The position numbers and the translations under genes are program-made. Of a stretch of 64,000 bases of DNA, positions 10,403 to 19,725 are shown piece by piece; positions within the stretch are counted from its first letter, which is position 1, and every line of letters starts with the position of its first letter. This DNA is from Tenacibaculum sp. 190524A02b (GTDB lineage Bacteria; Bacteroidota; Bacteroidia; Flavobacteriales; Flavobacteriaceae). The stretch spans positions 1,535,501 through 1,599,500 of the forward strand of contig NZ_OZ038525.1 in NCBI RefSeq assembly GCF_964036645.1, given 5' to 3'. The notes under the pieces are model-generated. The model was not told the DNA's origin, searched no databases, and saw nothing but the letters and a program-made list of their open reading frames with translations.

Positions 10403-12178
10403 ATGAGCATACAAACCTTAATTGAAACCAAAGTAAAAGAAGGATTTTTAACCTTGTATGATGTAGAAATTCCATCAGTAGAATTTCAAGCAACCCGTAA
10501 AGATTTTGAAGGCGACGTAACAGTTGTTGTTTTCCCTTTACTGCGGTACAAGAAAGGAAATCCTGTACAAATTGGAGAAGATTTAGGTAAATATATTGTA
10601 GAAAACGTAGAAGAAATTACAAATTATAATGTAGTTAAAGGTTTTTTAAACTTAGTAGTAAGTGATCTTTTTTACTTAAACTTTTTCAGTCAAATTAATA
10701 GTAATAGTACCTACGGTTATGCTAAACAAAATAGCGCTGATGCCCGTATGGTAGAATATTCTTCACCAAATACGAATAAACCTTTGCATTTAGGGCATGT
10801 TAGAAATGTTTTGCTAGGCTATTCGGTTGCTGAAATTTTAAAAGCTGCAGGACATAAGGTATACAAAACTCAAATTATTAATGATAGAGGTATTCATATT
10901 TGTAAATCAATGTTAGCTTGGCAACGCTTTGGTAATGGAGAAACTCCTGAATCAACAGGTTTAAAAGGTGATAAATTAGTAGGAAACTACTATGTTAAGT
11001 TTGATAAAGAATACAAAAAGGAAATTGAAGTTATAGTAGCAACTGGTGTTAGTGAAGATGATGCTAAAAAACAAGCTCCTTTATTCTTAGAAGCCCAAGA
11101 AATGCTTCGTAAATGGGAAGCAGGTGACAAAGAAGTTGTTGCTCTATGGGAAATGATGAATGGATGGGTTTATAAAGGTTTTGACGTAACTTATGAAAAT
11201 ATTGGTGTTAATTTTGACAAACTATACTATGAAAGCAACACCTATTTGTTAGGAAAAGACATTATTGAAGAAGGTTTAAAGAATAATGTGTTCTTTAAAA
11301 AGGAAGATGGTTCTGTTTGGTGTGATTTAACAGAAGATGGTTTAGATGAAAAGTTAGTACTTCGTTCTGATGGTACTGCTGTTTATATGACACAAGATAT
11401 AGGTACGGCTATCCAGCGTGCAAAAGATTTTACGGATTTAAACGGTATGGTATATACTGTAGGAAATGAACAAGACTATCATTTTAAAGTTTTATTCTTA
11501 ATCCTAAAAAAGTTAGGATACAATTGGGCAGATCAATTACATCATTTAAGTTACGGAATGGTAGATTTACCATCTGGAAAAATGAAATCACGTGAAGGTA
11601 CTGTAGTTGACGCAGATGATTTAATGATAGAAATGTCTGATACAGCTCGTGATATATCACAAGAATTAGGAAAATTAGAAGGGTACTCTACTGAAGAAAA
11701 AGAATCTTTATATAAAATTATTGGATTAGGAGCTTTAAAATATTTTATTTTAAAAGTAGACCCTAAAAAGAGAATTTTGTTTGATCCACAAGCTTCTGTA
11801 GATTTCCAAGGAAATACTGGTCCTTTTGTTCAATACACGTATGCAAGGATTCAATCTATTTTACGTAAAGCTGAATTTGATTATACAACTATAATTAATA
11901 CTATAGCATTACACGAAAAGGAAAAGGAGCTAATTAAACAATTGGAACTTTACCCTGAAATTATACAACAAGCAGCTAAGAATTATTCTCCAGCTGTAGT
12001 AGCTAATTATACATATGATTTAGTAAAAGAGTTTAACTCGTTTTACCAAAACGTATCTATTTTAGGAGAAGAAAATCAAGATAAAAAAGTATTTAGAGTA
12101 CAGTTGTCTAAAAAGGTAGCTGATACTATAAAATCCGCATTTCTTTTATTAGGAATTAACGTTCCTGAAAGAATGTAA
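10403..12178 (+). CDS. argS: Arginine--tRNA ligase
   Basis: Charges tRNA-Arg with arginine using ATP in the cytoplasm. This class I aminoacyl-tRNA synthetase has the expected length (591 residues). The HIGH signature appears as HLGH at 129-132 in the context PNTNKPLHLGHVRN. The KMSKS loop appears as KMKSREG from residue 393. The C-terminal DALR anticodon-binding domain with FVQYTYARIQSILRK and NSFYQNVSILG is present. The start is supported by the N-terminal Arg-tRNA synthetase domain beginning immediately and by the promoter 21 nt upstream. The lpd gene follows after 29 bp and may be co-transcribed. Confidence 0.97.
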   Translation: MSIQTLIETKVKEGFLTLYDVEIPSVEFQATRKDFEGDVTVVVFPLLRYKKGNPVQIGEDLGKYIVENVEEITNYNVVKGFLNLVVSDLFYLNFFSQINSNSTYGYAKQNSADARMVEYSSPNTNKPLHLGHVRNVLLGYSVAEILKAAGHKVYKTQIINDRGIHICKSMLAWQRFGNGETPESTGLKGDKLVGNYYVKFDKEYKKEIEVIVATGVSEDDAKKQAPLFLEAQEMLRKWEAGDKEVVALWEMMNGWVYKGFDVTYENIGVNFDKLYYESNTYLLGKDIIEEGLKNNVFFKKEDGSVWCDLTEDGLDEKLVLRSDGTAVYMTQDIGTAIQRAKDFTDLNGMVYTVGNEQDYHFKVLFLILKKLGYNWADQLHHLSYGMVDLPSGKMKSREGTVVDADDLMIEMSDTARDISQELGKLEGYSTEEKESLYKIIGLGALKYFILKVDPKKRILFDPQASVDFQGNTGPFVQYTYARIQSILRKAEFDYTTIINTIALHEKEKELIKQLELYPEIIQQAAKNYSPAVVANYTYDLVKEFNSFYQNVSILGEENQDKKVFRVQLSKKVADTIKSAFLLLGINVPERM

Positions 12179-12207
12179 TATTAACATAAAGAATAAACAA
12201 CTAAAAC

Positions 12208-13596
12208 ATGAAATACGACGTACTAGTAATAGGAAGTGGTCCTGGAGGTTATGTAACTGCCATTAGAGCATCACAATTAGGTTTTAAAACTGCCGTAGTT
12301 GAAAAAGAAAACTTAGGTGGTATTTGCTTAAACTGGGGATGTATTCCTACTAAAGCTTTATTAAAATCTGCTCAAGTATATGATTATTTAAAGCATGTAG
12401 ATGAGTATGGTTTAAAAGCAGAAGCTATAGATAAAGATTTTGAAGCTGTTATTAAACGTAGTCGTGGTGTTGCTGAAGGAATGAGCAAAGGTGTTCAATT
12501 CTTGATGAAGAAAAATAAAATTGATATCATTGACGGATTTGGAAAGATTAAAACTGGAAAAAAAGTAGATGTTACAGATAAAGATGGTAAAGTAACTGAA
12601 TATAGTGCTGAACATATTATCATTGCTACTGGAGCACGTTCTCGTGAGCTGCCAAACTTACCACAAGACGGTAAGAAAGTAATCGGATATCGTGAAGCTA
12701 TGAGCTTACCAACACAACCTAAATCTATGATTGTTGTGGGTTCTGGTGCTATTGGTGTTGAATTTGCACATTTCTACAACTCAATGGGTACAGATGTTAC
12801 TATTGTTGAGTTTATGCCAAACATTGTTCCTGTAGAAGATAAAGATGTTTCTAAACAAATGGAACGTTCTTTTAAGAAAGCCGGAATTAAAGTAATGACA
12901 AATTCTTCTGTAGAGTCTGTTGATACTTCTGGTGATGGAGTAAAAGCTACGGTTAAAACCAAAAAAGGAGAGCAAGTTTTAGAAGCTGATATTGTATTAT
13001 CTGCTGTAGGAATTAAGACTAATATTGAAAACATCGGATTAGAAGATGTTGGAATTATTACAGATAGAGATAAAATTTTAGTAAACGACTGGTATCAAAC
13101 AAACATTCCTGGATATTATGCAATTGGTGATGTTACACCTGGGCCAGCACTAGCACACGTTGCTTCTGCAGAAGGAATTACTTGTGTAGAAAAAATAGCT
13201 GGTGTTCATACAGAAGTTATTGACTATGGAAACATTCCTGGATGTACTTATGCTACACCAGAAATTGCCTCTGTTGGTTTAACTGAAGAAAAAGCTAAAG
13301 AGCAAGGATATGATATCAAAGTTGGTAAATTTCCTTTTTCTGCTTCTGGAAAGGCAAAAGCTGCTGGTACACCAGAAGGTTTTGTAAAAGTAATCTTTGA
13401 TGCTAAATATGGTGAGTGGTTAGGTTGTCATATGATTGGAGCTGGCGTTACTGATATGATTGCTGAAGCTGTTTTAGGTAGAAAACTAGAAACAACTGGT
13501 CATGAAGTATTAAAAGCCATCCACCCTCACCCAACGATGAGTGAAGCTGTAATGGAAGCTGTTGCTGATGCTTATGATGAAGTAATACATCTATAA
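12208..13596 (+). CDS. lpdA: Dihydrolipoyl dehydrogenase (E3)
   Basis: Reoxidises protein-bound dihydrolipoamide with NAD+ in the 2-oxo-acid dehydrogenase complexes (pyruvate, 2-oxoglutarate) and glycine cleavage. At 462 residues it is full length. Visible features are the FAD-binding GSGPGGY near the N-terminus, the redox disulfide C40/C45 in GGICLNWGCIPTKAL, the NAD-binding GSGAIGVEFA, the second FAD motif YAIGDVTPGPALAHVA, and the catalytic His441/Glu446 pair in HPHPTMSE. No E1 or E2 subunit gene is adjacent, so this is probably a shared E3. A very strong palindromic terminator follows. Confidence 0.96.
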   Translation: MKYDVLVIGSGPGGYVTAIRASQLGFKTAVVEKENLGGICLNWGCIPTKALLKSAQVYDYLKHVDEYGLKAEAIDKDFEAVIKRSRGVAEGMSKGVQFLMKKNKIDIIDGFGKIKTGKKVDVTDKDGKVTEYSAEHIIIATGARSRELPNLPQDGKKVIGYREAMSLPTQPKSMIVVGSGAIGVEFAHFYNSMGTDVTIVEFMPNIVPVEDKDVSKQMERSFKKAGIKVMTNSSVESVDTSGDGVKATVKTKKGEQVLEADIVLSAVGIKTNIENIGLEDVGIITDRDKILVNDWYQTNIPGYYAIGDVTPGPALAHVASAEGITCVEKIAGVHTEVIDYGNIPGCTYATPEIASVGLTEEKAKEQGYDIKVGKFPFSASGKAKAAGTPEGFVKVIFDAKYGEWLGCHMIGAGVTDMIAEAVLGRKLETTGHEVLKAIHPHPTMSEAVMEAVADAYDEVIHL

Positions 13597-13625
13597 TAGA
13601 TATTATAATAAATTATAACAATTAA

Positions 13626-13665
13626 AAAAAGTCTGGCTAAAACTATAGTTTTAGCCAGACTTTTT
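13626..13665 (+). terminator. Strong palindromic terminator after lpdA
   Basis: Positions 13626-13665 are a perfect 40-bp palindrome with centre aaaacta/tagtttt and flanking A and T tracts, so it can act on either strand. It lies 29 bp after the lpdA stop. Confidence 0.85.
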
Positions 13666-13966
13666 CATTTATTCTCTCTTTTATATTTACTATTCTTCTT
13701 CTCAAATTTAAAAATATTAAATAAAACAATATAAACAATCTTTATTTTACGCATTTTTTAACCTTTAAACAAAAAACCAAACATATTCGTAAAAAAAACT
13801 AAATAACAATTAAAAAAAACAATACTCAGGACCAAAAACATACACTATTCACACGCAATACTATACTATATTACCTACTACTACCTAACTGTTGTTAATT
13901 TTTATACTGACTATAATATATTTATAACCTAATGAACATATTAAGATAACATTTAACAATTCAAAC
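13666..13966. other. AT-rich intergenic region, probable promoter of the next gene
   Basis: Beyond the terminator I see no open frame with coding character and no TAnnTTTG match. A TATAATATA stretch near 13914-13923, with TTG about 20 bp earlier, is the only promoter-like feature and is weak. Confidence 0.4.
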
Positions 13967-15931
13967 ATGAAAACAAAATTATCTTTTGCCTATTTAATAG
14001 GTGTTTTTTTACTTTTTTCCTTTGACACATATGCACAAGGAATTAATTCTGCACCACTATCAGGTATTGAAGTTACTTCTACAGCAACCTGGAAGCCGTT
14101 CAGTATTCCTGGTTTAGAAGGTGCTGGATTTGGAGGCTGGTATTCCGGTGGGGATTTTATATTAGAAGCCAACGGTAGAAATACTGTCAAAGATCCTGTT
14201 AGTGGTAATATTCAACTTATCACTGAAAATACAGTCATCAATGCTTCAAATAATTATACAACTAATAGAGAGCCTATTAGAACAAATGATTATAAAGTAT
14301 GGGATAACCAAACTGGTTTCATTGGTTTTCAAGGTGTCCATAATGGTGGAAATGTATATGGATGGTTAAAAGTAACTGTAACAAATGTCAGTGGTACAAT
14401 AACACTTTCAATTACTGAGTATGCCTATAACACAACTCATGATGAACCTATAATAGCAGGTGCAACTGCACCAGCAATAACTTGGACTGGAACTACCGAT
14501 AATGATTGGGCAACCGCTAGCAACTGGAGTTCTGGAAGTGTACCTTCAACTACTGATGATGTTATAATCCCAAATGGATTAACTAATTACCCTACTATTA
14601 GCTCTTCTGTAACTGTAAATTCAATAAATATAGCATCAGGGGCTTCTTTAGTAACAGGTACTTCTTCAGTAACCGGCAATGTTATTTATAATAGAAATTT
14701 AGGAACTACTAACTGGTATTTAGTTTCTTCACCTGTTAATGGTGAAACAATTGATAATTTAAAAGTTCAAAATAGTTTTGCTGCTGGTACTGGTGGAGAT
14801 AGAATAGGTATTGCTCCTTATAAAAATGACGGTACGGCATGGAATTATTACACTAATAGTTCTACAGGAGCCATTACCTCTGGTCAAGGATACTCTGTAA
14901 AACTTACAGCTGTAGGTAATATCTCTTTCTCGGGAACTATTAACTCTAGCAATGTAACTTTTCCTATTACCCAATCAACTAATGATTTTAATTTAATAGG
15001 TAACCCTTACACTTCTTATGCACAGTTAGGTACTTTTGTAGCAGATAATACTTCACTTTCTGAAGCTACAATTTGGTTATGGAATCAGGCTACAAGTAGT
15101 TATGATACAAAAGTTGGAGGTATAGACGCTAATTTCCAAATAGCTCCTGGCCAAGGTTTTTTTGTTAAAGCTGGATCAAACACTAATGCTGAATTTACAA
15201 CTAGTAATCAAAGTCATCAAAATGATACTTTCCAAAGAGATTCTAAAGTTGAAGTTACTTTAAATGCTGTTAGTAATAAAAAGACTAAATCTACCAAATT
15301 ATATTATTTAAATGGTGTTTCTACAAGTTTTGATAATGGATATGATGGAACACTTTTCAACGGTGTTAGTAATAATTACGAAGTGTTTACCCAATTAGTA
15401 AGTGAAAATCAAGGGCAAAACCTAGCCATACAATCATTACCATTAAGTAATATGGAGACTACAATTGTTCCGGTTGGATTAATTGCTCAAGCTAATGAAA
15501 CAATAGAGTTTTCGATACAAACTTCTAACTTACCTAACGCGATTGAAGTATACATAGAAGATAAAAAGACTAATACAATTACCAATATTACTAATGATAG
15601 CTATTCAGTTACTTTAAATGAAGATCTAAACAATATTGGAAGATTTTATTTACACACAACAAGTCAAAAATTAAGTTCAGATGATATCAATAACTCACTA
15701 AGTAATATCGGTATCTATAAGTCTTCTAATAACGAATTAACAATTACAGGCTTACAAAGTAAAAAATCTACTTTAAATGTATACACGGTGCTTGGTAAAC
15801 AGGTTACTAAACGAGAATTTACATCTAATGGAATATCAAGAGTTTCACTTCCAGAAATAACTACAGGTTTATATATTGTTGAAATAGCCTCAGAATTAGG
15901 AAAAACTACTAAAAAAATTGTTATTGAATAA
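13967..15931 (+). CDS. Modular secreted surface protein with T9SS type A sorting domain
   Basis: The 654-residue protein begins with a signal peptide (MKTKLSFAYLIGVFLLFSFDTYAQ). Residues about 25-165 form one copy of a module that is repeated in the neighbouring M43 proteases (W-x-F.., GxW.SGG, TGFIGFQ, GWLKVTV, EYAY). A segment starting TWTGTTDNDWATASNWS follows and then a region almost parallel to the C-terminal third of the 1911-residue protein at 19726. The last ~80 residues (NNELTITGLQ, LNVYTVLGKQV, GLYIVEI, KKIVIE) are a type A T9SS sorting domain. Function is unknown; it has no protease domain and looks like a binding or matrix protein. A tiny export-signal gene starts 20 bp after its stop. 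Confidence 0.8.
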   Translation: MKTKLSFAYLIGVFLLFSFDTYAQGINSAPLSGIEVTSTATWKPFSIPGLEGAGFGGWYSGGDFILEANGRNTVKDPVSGNIQLITENTVINASNNYTTNREPIRTNDYKVWDNQTGFIGFQGVHNGGNVYGWLKVTVTNVSGTITLSITEYAYNTTHDEPIIAGATAPAITWTGTTDNDWATASNWSSGSVPSTTDDVIIPNGLTNYPTISSSVTVNSINIASGASLVTGTSSVTGNVIYNRNLGTTNWYLVSSPVNGETIDNLKVQNSFAAGTGGDRIGIAPYKNDGTAWNYYTNSSTGAITSGQGYSVKLTAVGNISFSGTINSSNVTFPITQSTNDFNLIGNPYTSYAQLGTFVADNTSLSEATIWLWNQATSSYDTKVGGIDANFQIAPGQGFFVKAGSNTNAEFTTSNQSHQNDTFQRDSKVEVTLNAVSNKKTKSTKLYYLNGVSTSFDNGYDGTLFNGVSNNYEVFTQLVSENQGQNLAIQSLPLSNMETTIVPVGLIAQANETIEFSIQTSNLPNAIEVYIEDKKTNTITNITNDSYSVTLNEDLNNIGRFYLHTTSQKLSSDDINNSLSNIGIYKSSNNELTITGLQSKKSTLNVYTVLGKQVTKREFTSNGISRVSLPEITTGLYIVEIASELGKTTKKIVIE

Positions 15932-15951
15932 TTCTAAAAACTAAAACTATC

Positions 15952-16119
15952 ATGAAACAACAAAATAAAAGCACTAACGATATTACAAGAAAAGAAGCCT
16001 TAAAAAAAATAGGGAATTACGGTAAGTATACTGCTTTAACTGCTTTAGGAACATATATGTTACTAAACCCTAAAAAAGCACAAGCACAAAGCCCTGAAGC
16101 ACCTGGTGAAGGGTTTTAA
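15952..16119 (+). CDS. Tiny export-signal protein with 10-residue acidic tail (copy 1)
   Basis: The 55-residue protein has a polar N-terminus with TRKEALKKIG, which resembles a Tat-type S/T-R-R-x-F-L-K motif with Lys for the second Arg. A weakly hydrophobic stretch (YTALTALGTYMLLNP) and a good signal-peptidase-I site (KKAQA before Q) follow. Cleavage would leave only about QSPEAPGEGF. A close homolog sits at 25478-25642 in the same position, directly behind another type A T9SS protein, and that conservation makes chance unlikely. It begins 20 bp after the upstream stop and is probably co-transcribed. A terminator follows. The function is unknown. Confidence 0.7.
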   Translation: MKQQNKSTNDITRKEALKKIGNYGKYTALTALGTYMLLNPKKAQAQSPEAPGEGF

Positions 16120-16147
16120 TTAACTTGTAAATAAAACTGAAATTAAA

Positions 16148-16188
16148 AATAAGGCTATCTAGAAATTAACTTTTTAGATAGCCTTATT
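16148..16188. terminator. Bidirectional terminator between convergent genes
   Basis: A perfect 14-bp stem (aataaggctatcta / tagatagccttatt) with A-rich and T-rich flanks lies between the plus-strand tiny gene and the minus-strand lipoprotein gene. Confidence 0.8.
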
Positions 16189-16210
16189 TATTAGTAAGCC
16201 ACTATACTTA

Positions 16211-17071
16211 TTACTTTAAATACTCGAAAGTATCAACCATTTTATATTTCGGACTCCTACTTATAAAATCTCTAAAAAATGCTGTATGACTAGCTCCCAT
16301 CAATATAAATACTCTATCATCCTCTTTTAACTCTAACCTATTTAAGTTACTAAACATTCGTAAATTTCTTTGGTAATATTTTGCCGCTTCATCTGCTCCT
16401 TCAAAACTTTCATTAGTACCTACATGAGTTAACATATCAGCATTTACTGTTATCAAAAAATCTAAATAACGATCATGATTGGTTTGTTTCAATTTACCTA
16501 ACAGATTCAATTCTTTTTCACTATAATTAACTTCTGGGTAATACTGTAAAGGGTTTTGATAATACTTATCATGCCATTCTGCATCAATTTCATTTTTAAT
16601 CTCTCCTCCTACATTGTAATTATAACTCATTTTATGATCTATTCCATAAATTTTCTCCGTATTTGAAAGTCTTCCTAACTCATAGGCTAAAAGCTCAATT
16701 TCATCAGGGTTTTTAAATTTTATTTCAGGATTGTTTAAATACTTCTTATAAAGAGATTGTAACTTTTTATTATAAGTTGGAGGTGTTTCTACAACAATAA
16801 CAGTAGGCTTAAAAACTGCCAGCATTTTAGCTATTTTATGTACTTCTTGTTGATTCTTTTTATCATGTTCATCAAATTCAGTTTTATTTTCATCTAAGGT
16901 TTTTCCCATATGAAATGTTCCAAAATTCAAAACTTGAATTTTCTTTAAATCAGTTATAGAGTTCTTTTTCTTTTCTATAGAATTCTCCGCTAAAACTACT
17001 TTCTTAGTTTGCTGTTTACATGAAGTAATTATTAAAACAAATACTATAAATAATACATATATTCTTTTCAT
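16211..17071 (-). CDS. Lipoprotein of DUF5694/TraB-like type
   Basis: I chose the ATG at 17071 (286 residues, MKRIYVLFIVFVLIITSC). It gives a textbook lipoprotein signal with lipobox ITSC, and the -7 promoter element at 17098-17105 lies upstream of it but downstream of a longer in-frame start at 17131. The mature part opens with KIQVLNFGTFHMGK and contains VIVVETPP, ELGRLSNTEKIYGIDH and VFILMGASHTAFF. This pattern (G-T-x-H near the start, GxxH near the end) resembles the TraB/PrgY superfamily and DUF5694. The biochemical role is uncertain. It should sit in the outer membrane or face the periplasm. Confidence 0.7.
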   Translation of the reverse strand: MKRIYVLFIVFVLIITSCKQQTKKVVLAENSIEKKKNSITDLKKIQVLNFGTFHMGKTLDENKTEFDEHDKKNQQEVHKIAKMLAVFKPTVIVVETPPTYNKKLQSLYKKYLNNPEIKFKNPDEIELLAYELGRLSNTEKIYGIDHKMSYNYNVGGEIKNEIDAEWHDKYYQNPLQYYPEVNYSEKELNLLGKLKQTNHDRYLDFLITVNADMLTHVGTNESFEGADEAAKYYQRNLRMFSNLNRLELKEDDRVFILMGASHTAFFRDFISRSPKYKMVDTFEYLK

Positions 17072-17097
17072 CTTGTTATTTATTAAAATTAATACCT

Positions 17098-17105
17098 CAA
17101 AAGTA
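17098..17105 (-). promoter_or_regulatory. -7 promoter element TACTTTTG of the lipoprotein gene
   Basis: Exact TAnnTTTG match on the minus strand, 26 nt before the ATG at 17071. A TTTTG about 23 nt further upstream could be the -33 element. Confidence 0.55.
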
Positions 17106-17268
17106 TTTTTAAATAGGCCTATAAAAATCAAAATTCAATCAACATAGAATTTCATCTTATTAACTCTAAAAAAAGATCATATGATTTTTTTTGTTTTATA
17201 GTTTACCCTATTTATCCTAAAAAACAGAAACTATGTCCTAAAAAGAAAAATAAAACTACGTTTATGGC

Positions 17269-17276
17269 TACTTTTG
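17269..17276 (+). promoter_or_regulatory. -7 promoter element TACTTTTG directly before the histidine kinase gene
   Basis: Exact TAnnTTTG match separated from the ATG at 17281 by only four bases (ggtc). It implies a leaderless transcript. Confidence 0.5.
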
Positions 17277-17280
17277 GGTC

Positions 17281-18333
17281 ATGAAACCGAAAAACACATT
17301 TAAATACCACCTTATATTAGGATTTATTATCATAGCAATGGATCTTTTTAGGCATTATGTTACTGGTGGACACAATACATTTGTTAAAGACTACAATGGC
17401 ATAGGAATTACTTTAAAAACGACATTTTATATTACTTTTTTTAGTGTTTATTTTATTAATATTAGCATTATTTGCCCCAGGACTTTAACACAAAAAAATC
17501 TTAGTTATTTTTTTATAGGTCAAGCTTCTCTATTTTTCATTTTTGCTGGAATACGCTATTTTTTAGAAGAAATTGTAATCTATTCCATTAGTGGTTTTCA
17601 TAATTATTCAGATTACAGTCGTACTTTTTGGTATTATATTTTTGACAATTCTTATTTTAGCTTAAAAGTAATTTTATTTAGTACTTTTATATACTTACTC
17701 TTCCGTTTTATTGAAAATAAAAACAAAATTCATGAATTACAATTAGAACATAAAAAAGCTGAATTGGGGGCTTTAAAGATGCAATTAGAACCTCATTTTT
17801 TATTTAATACTTTAAATGTTTTTTATTCTGAATTAGCAGAAAAACAACCAGAAACAGCAAAAGGAATTTTCAAACTATCAGAACTATTAAGATACCTTAC
17901 CTATGAAGCTCAAAAAGATTTTATGCCTTTAAAGAAAGAAATTAAGTTTATTAAAGATTATATTTACTTCTATGAAAAAAGGTTTGAGAATAGTCTTTTT
18001 TTAAATTTATCTACTGAAGGGGTAATAAATGAGCAACAAATCCCGTCACTAGTTTTAATTCATTTTATTGAAAATATCTTTAAACATGGAATTATTAATG
18101 AAAAAAATAACCCTGCTAAAATTTCAATAAAAGTAAGTACAGACTTTTTAGAACTTAAAACATACAATAAAATTTCAAATGTAAAAAACTATAGTAACAA
18201 AGGTATAGGAAAAGAAAATTTAAAAAAACGATTAATGCTGCTTTTTAACAAAAACTTTACCTTTGAACATAAAGAAGTAAATAACACGTATACTGCCTAT
18301 TTAAAAATACCTATTAAAAACAAGCTACTATGA
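17281..18333 (+). CDS. LytS/YpdA-type sensor histidine kinase
   Basis: The 350-residue protein has four hydrophobic segments in roughly its first 150 residues, so it is an inner-membrane sensor without a large periplasmic domain. A coiled-coil linker (ENKNKIHELQLEHKKAELGALKMQ) leads to the His_kinase domain with phospho-acceptor H172 in LEPHFLFNTLN. The ATPase region shows an N box (HFIENIFKHGI) and a G-box-like GIGKENLKKRL. It overlaps the LytTR regulator gene by 4 bp (ATGA), so the two are translationally coupled. The signal is unknown; neighbouring T9SS surface proteins are candidate targets by proximity only. Confidence 0.9.
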   Translation: MKPKNTFKYHLILGFIIIAMDLFRHYVTGGHNTFVKDYNGIGITLKTTFYITFFSVYFINISIICPRTLTQKNLSYFFIGQASLFFIFAGIRYFLEEIVIYSISGFHNYSDYSRTFWYYIFDNSYFSLKVILFSTFIYLLFRFIENKNKIHELQLEHKKAELGALKMQLEPHFLFNTLNVFYSELAEKQPETAKGIFKLSELLRYLTYEAQKDFMPLKKEIKFIKDYIYFYEKRFENSLFLNLSTEGVINEQQIPSLVLIHFIENIFKHGIINEKNNPAKISIKVSTDFLELKTYNKISNVKNYSNKGIGKENLKKRLMLLFNKNFTFEHKEVNNTYTAYLKIPIKNKLL

Positions 18334-19037
18334 GTACTTTAAGATGTTTAATTGTAGATGATGAGGCTCCAGCCATAAGATTATTAAAGTCTTATGTGCA
18401 AAAAGTACCGTTCTTAGAATTAGTTAGCACAACTACTAATCCTATTGAAGCTATTAGTATCATTGAAAAAAATGATTTAGACTTAATATTTTTAGATATA
18501 CAAATGCCTACCATTACAGGTATTCAACTTTCTAAGATAGTTCAAGATAAAATTAATATTATTTTTACTACAGCCTATCCTCAATTTGCTATAGAAAGTT
18601 ATGAATTAAATGCTATTGATTACCTCTTAAAACCTTTTGAATTTGAGCGTTTTTATCAGGCTGTTTTAAAAATTAAACCTAAAATAGATAGCAATCTACT
18701 AAATATTTCTAATGAATTCATTTTTATAAAAACTAATGGTAAAAATAATTTTGAAAAAGTATACATCCATGAAATTATATACATAGAAAGTTTAAAAAAC
18801 TATGTATCTATTCATTTAAAAGAAAAGCAAATAATTACTTACAGTACTCTAAAACATTTTGAACATGAACTACCTGTAAAAAGTTTTATTAAAATTCATA
18901 AATCATTTATTGTTGCTATTCAACATATTTCTAAAACAGACTCTCTTTCTATTTTCCTTACAAATGGTAAAAATTTACCTATTGGTGATACTTATAAAAA
19001 AGAGTTTTTTGAAAAGATTAATAAGTTAATTTTATAA
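18330..19037 (+). CDS. LytTR-family response regulator
   Basis: The 235-residue protein has a receiver domain at about 1-120 with the acidic pocket D10/D11, phospho-acceptor D56 in FLDIQMP and the conserved K in YLLKPFEFERF. A LytTR DNA-binding domain covers about 135-235 (EIIYIESLKNYVSIHL, YSTLKHFEHELP, FIKIHKSFIVAI). It is activated by phosphorylation from the kinase encoded just upstream and would bind direct repeats in promoter DNA. No hairpin terminator is visible after it. Confidence 0.93.
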   Translation: MSTLRCLIVDDEAPAIRLLKSYVQKVPFLELVSTTTNPIEAISIIEKNDLDLIFLDIQMPTITGIQLSKIVQDKINIIFTTAYPQFAIESYELNAIDYLLKPFEFERFYQAVLKIKPKIDSNLLNISNEFIFIKTNGKNNFEKVYIHEIIYIESLKNYVSIHLKEKQIITYSTLKHFEHELPVKSFIKIHKSFIVAIQHISKTDSLSIFLTNGKNLPIGDTYKKEFFEKINKLIL

Positions 19038-19725
19038 AAAGTTTTCTCAATACTTTTTCATTAGAAAGTCTCATTTTTAAATGTATCATCAAAACTGTAT
19101 TATGCTTTTTAAGAGCACTTAACTTTCCTTATCAACTTACTCTTACAAACATATCCTTTTTTTATATTAAGATTTGTTTGCTCACAATATTTAAAGTTTA
19201 GCTAACTACAATTCTATGTTGTTTTTCAAAATATTTGTAGCACAAAAAGTTCATAGTTTCCTTAACGACTATTAATAGTCAATTCATTAATATTATTCAT
19301 AAAATCGTTCATTATTTTATAATAAGTATTCTACAATCTTTTTAGTCTCATCACTCCTTATTAAATCATCTATTCAACATAAACCATATAAAAGCTTCAT
19401 TATTTACAGTCAATAATTTAAACCTTATAACTATACCTCTTAACCAAACTTTTAGAATGGATAAATTTAACCGCACCATTCCTTTGTTAAAAAACAGAAC
19501 TTTTATTAAAAAAACAACTAAAGAGAGTTATTCGCATAAAATTCATAAAAAAAACCACCATACTGCTATAAAAATACAATACAAACATAAGATAATACTA
19601 TTTTAACACACTCACCTTATTTATTCTTATTTTTTTAACGTTTCTTATATATTTAACTCCACATTGAAAACAAAACATTAATACTTTAATAAAAGTTAAA
19701 ACATTTATAGCTTAAATTTTTTCTT
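19038..19725. other. 688-bp AT-rich intergenic region
   Basis: I see no convincing gene, terminator hairpin or TAnnTTTG match on the plus strand. A 49-codon basic open frame at 19457-19606 is probably noise. The region presumably holds the promoter and any LytTR binding sites of the large protease gene at 19726, but I cannot identify a paired direct repeat with confidence. Confidence 0.4.

Noticed and set aside
17072..17131. Longer start of the lipoprotein gene at 17131
   Set aside because: It would place the promoter element inside the coding region and bury the lipoprotein signal peptide.
19457..19606. A 49-codon open frame starting MDKFNRTIPLLKNR in the gap before the M43 protease
   Set aside because: Composition is that of AT-rich intergenic DNA (Lys, Ile, Asn, His), with no signal, domain or second copy in the window.
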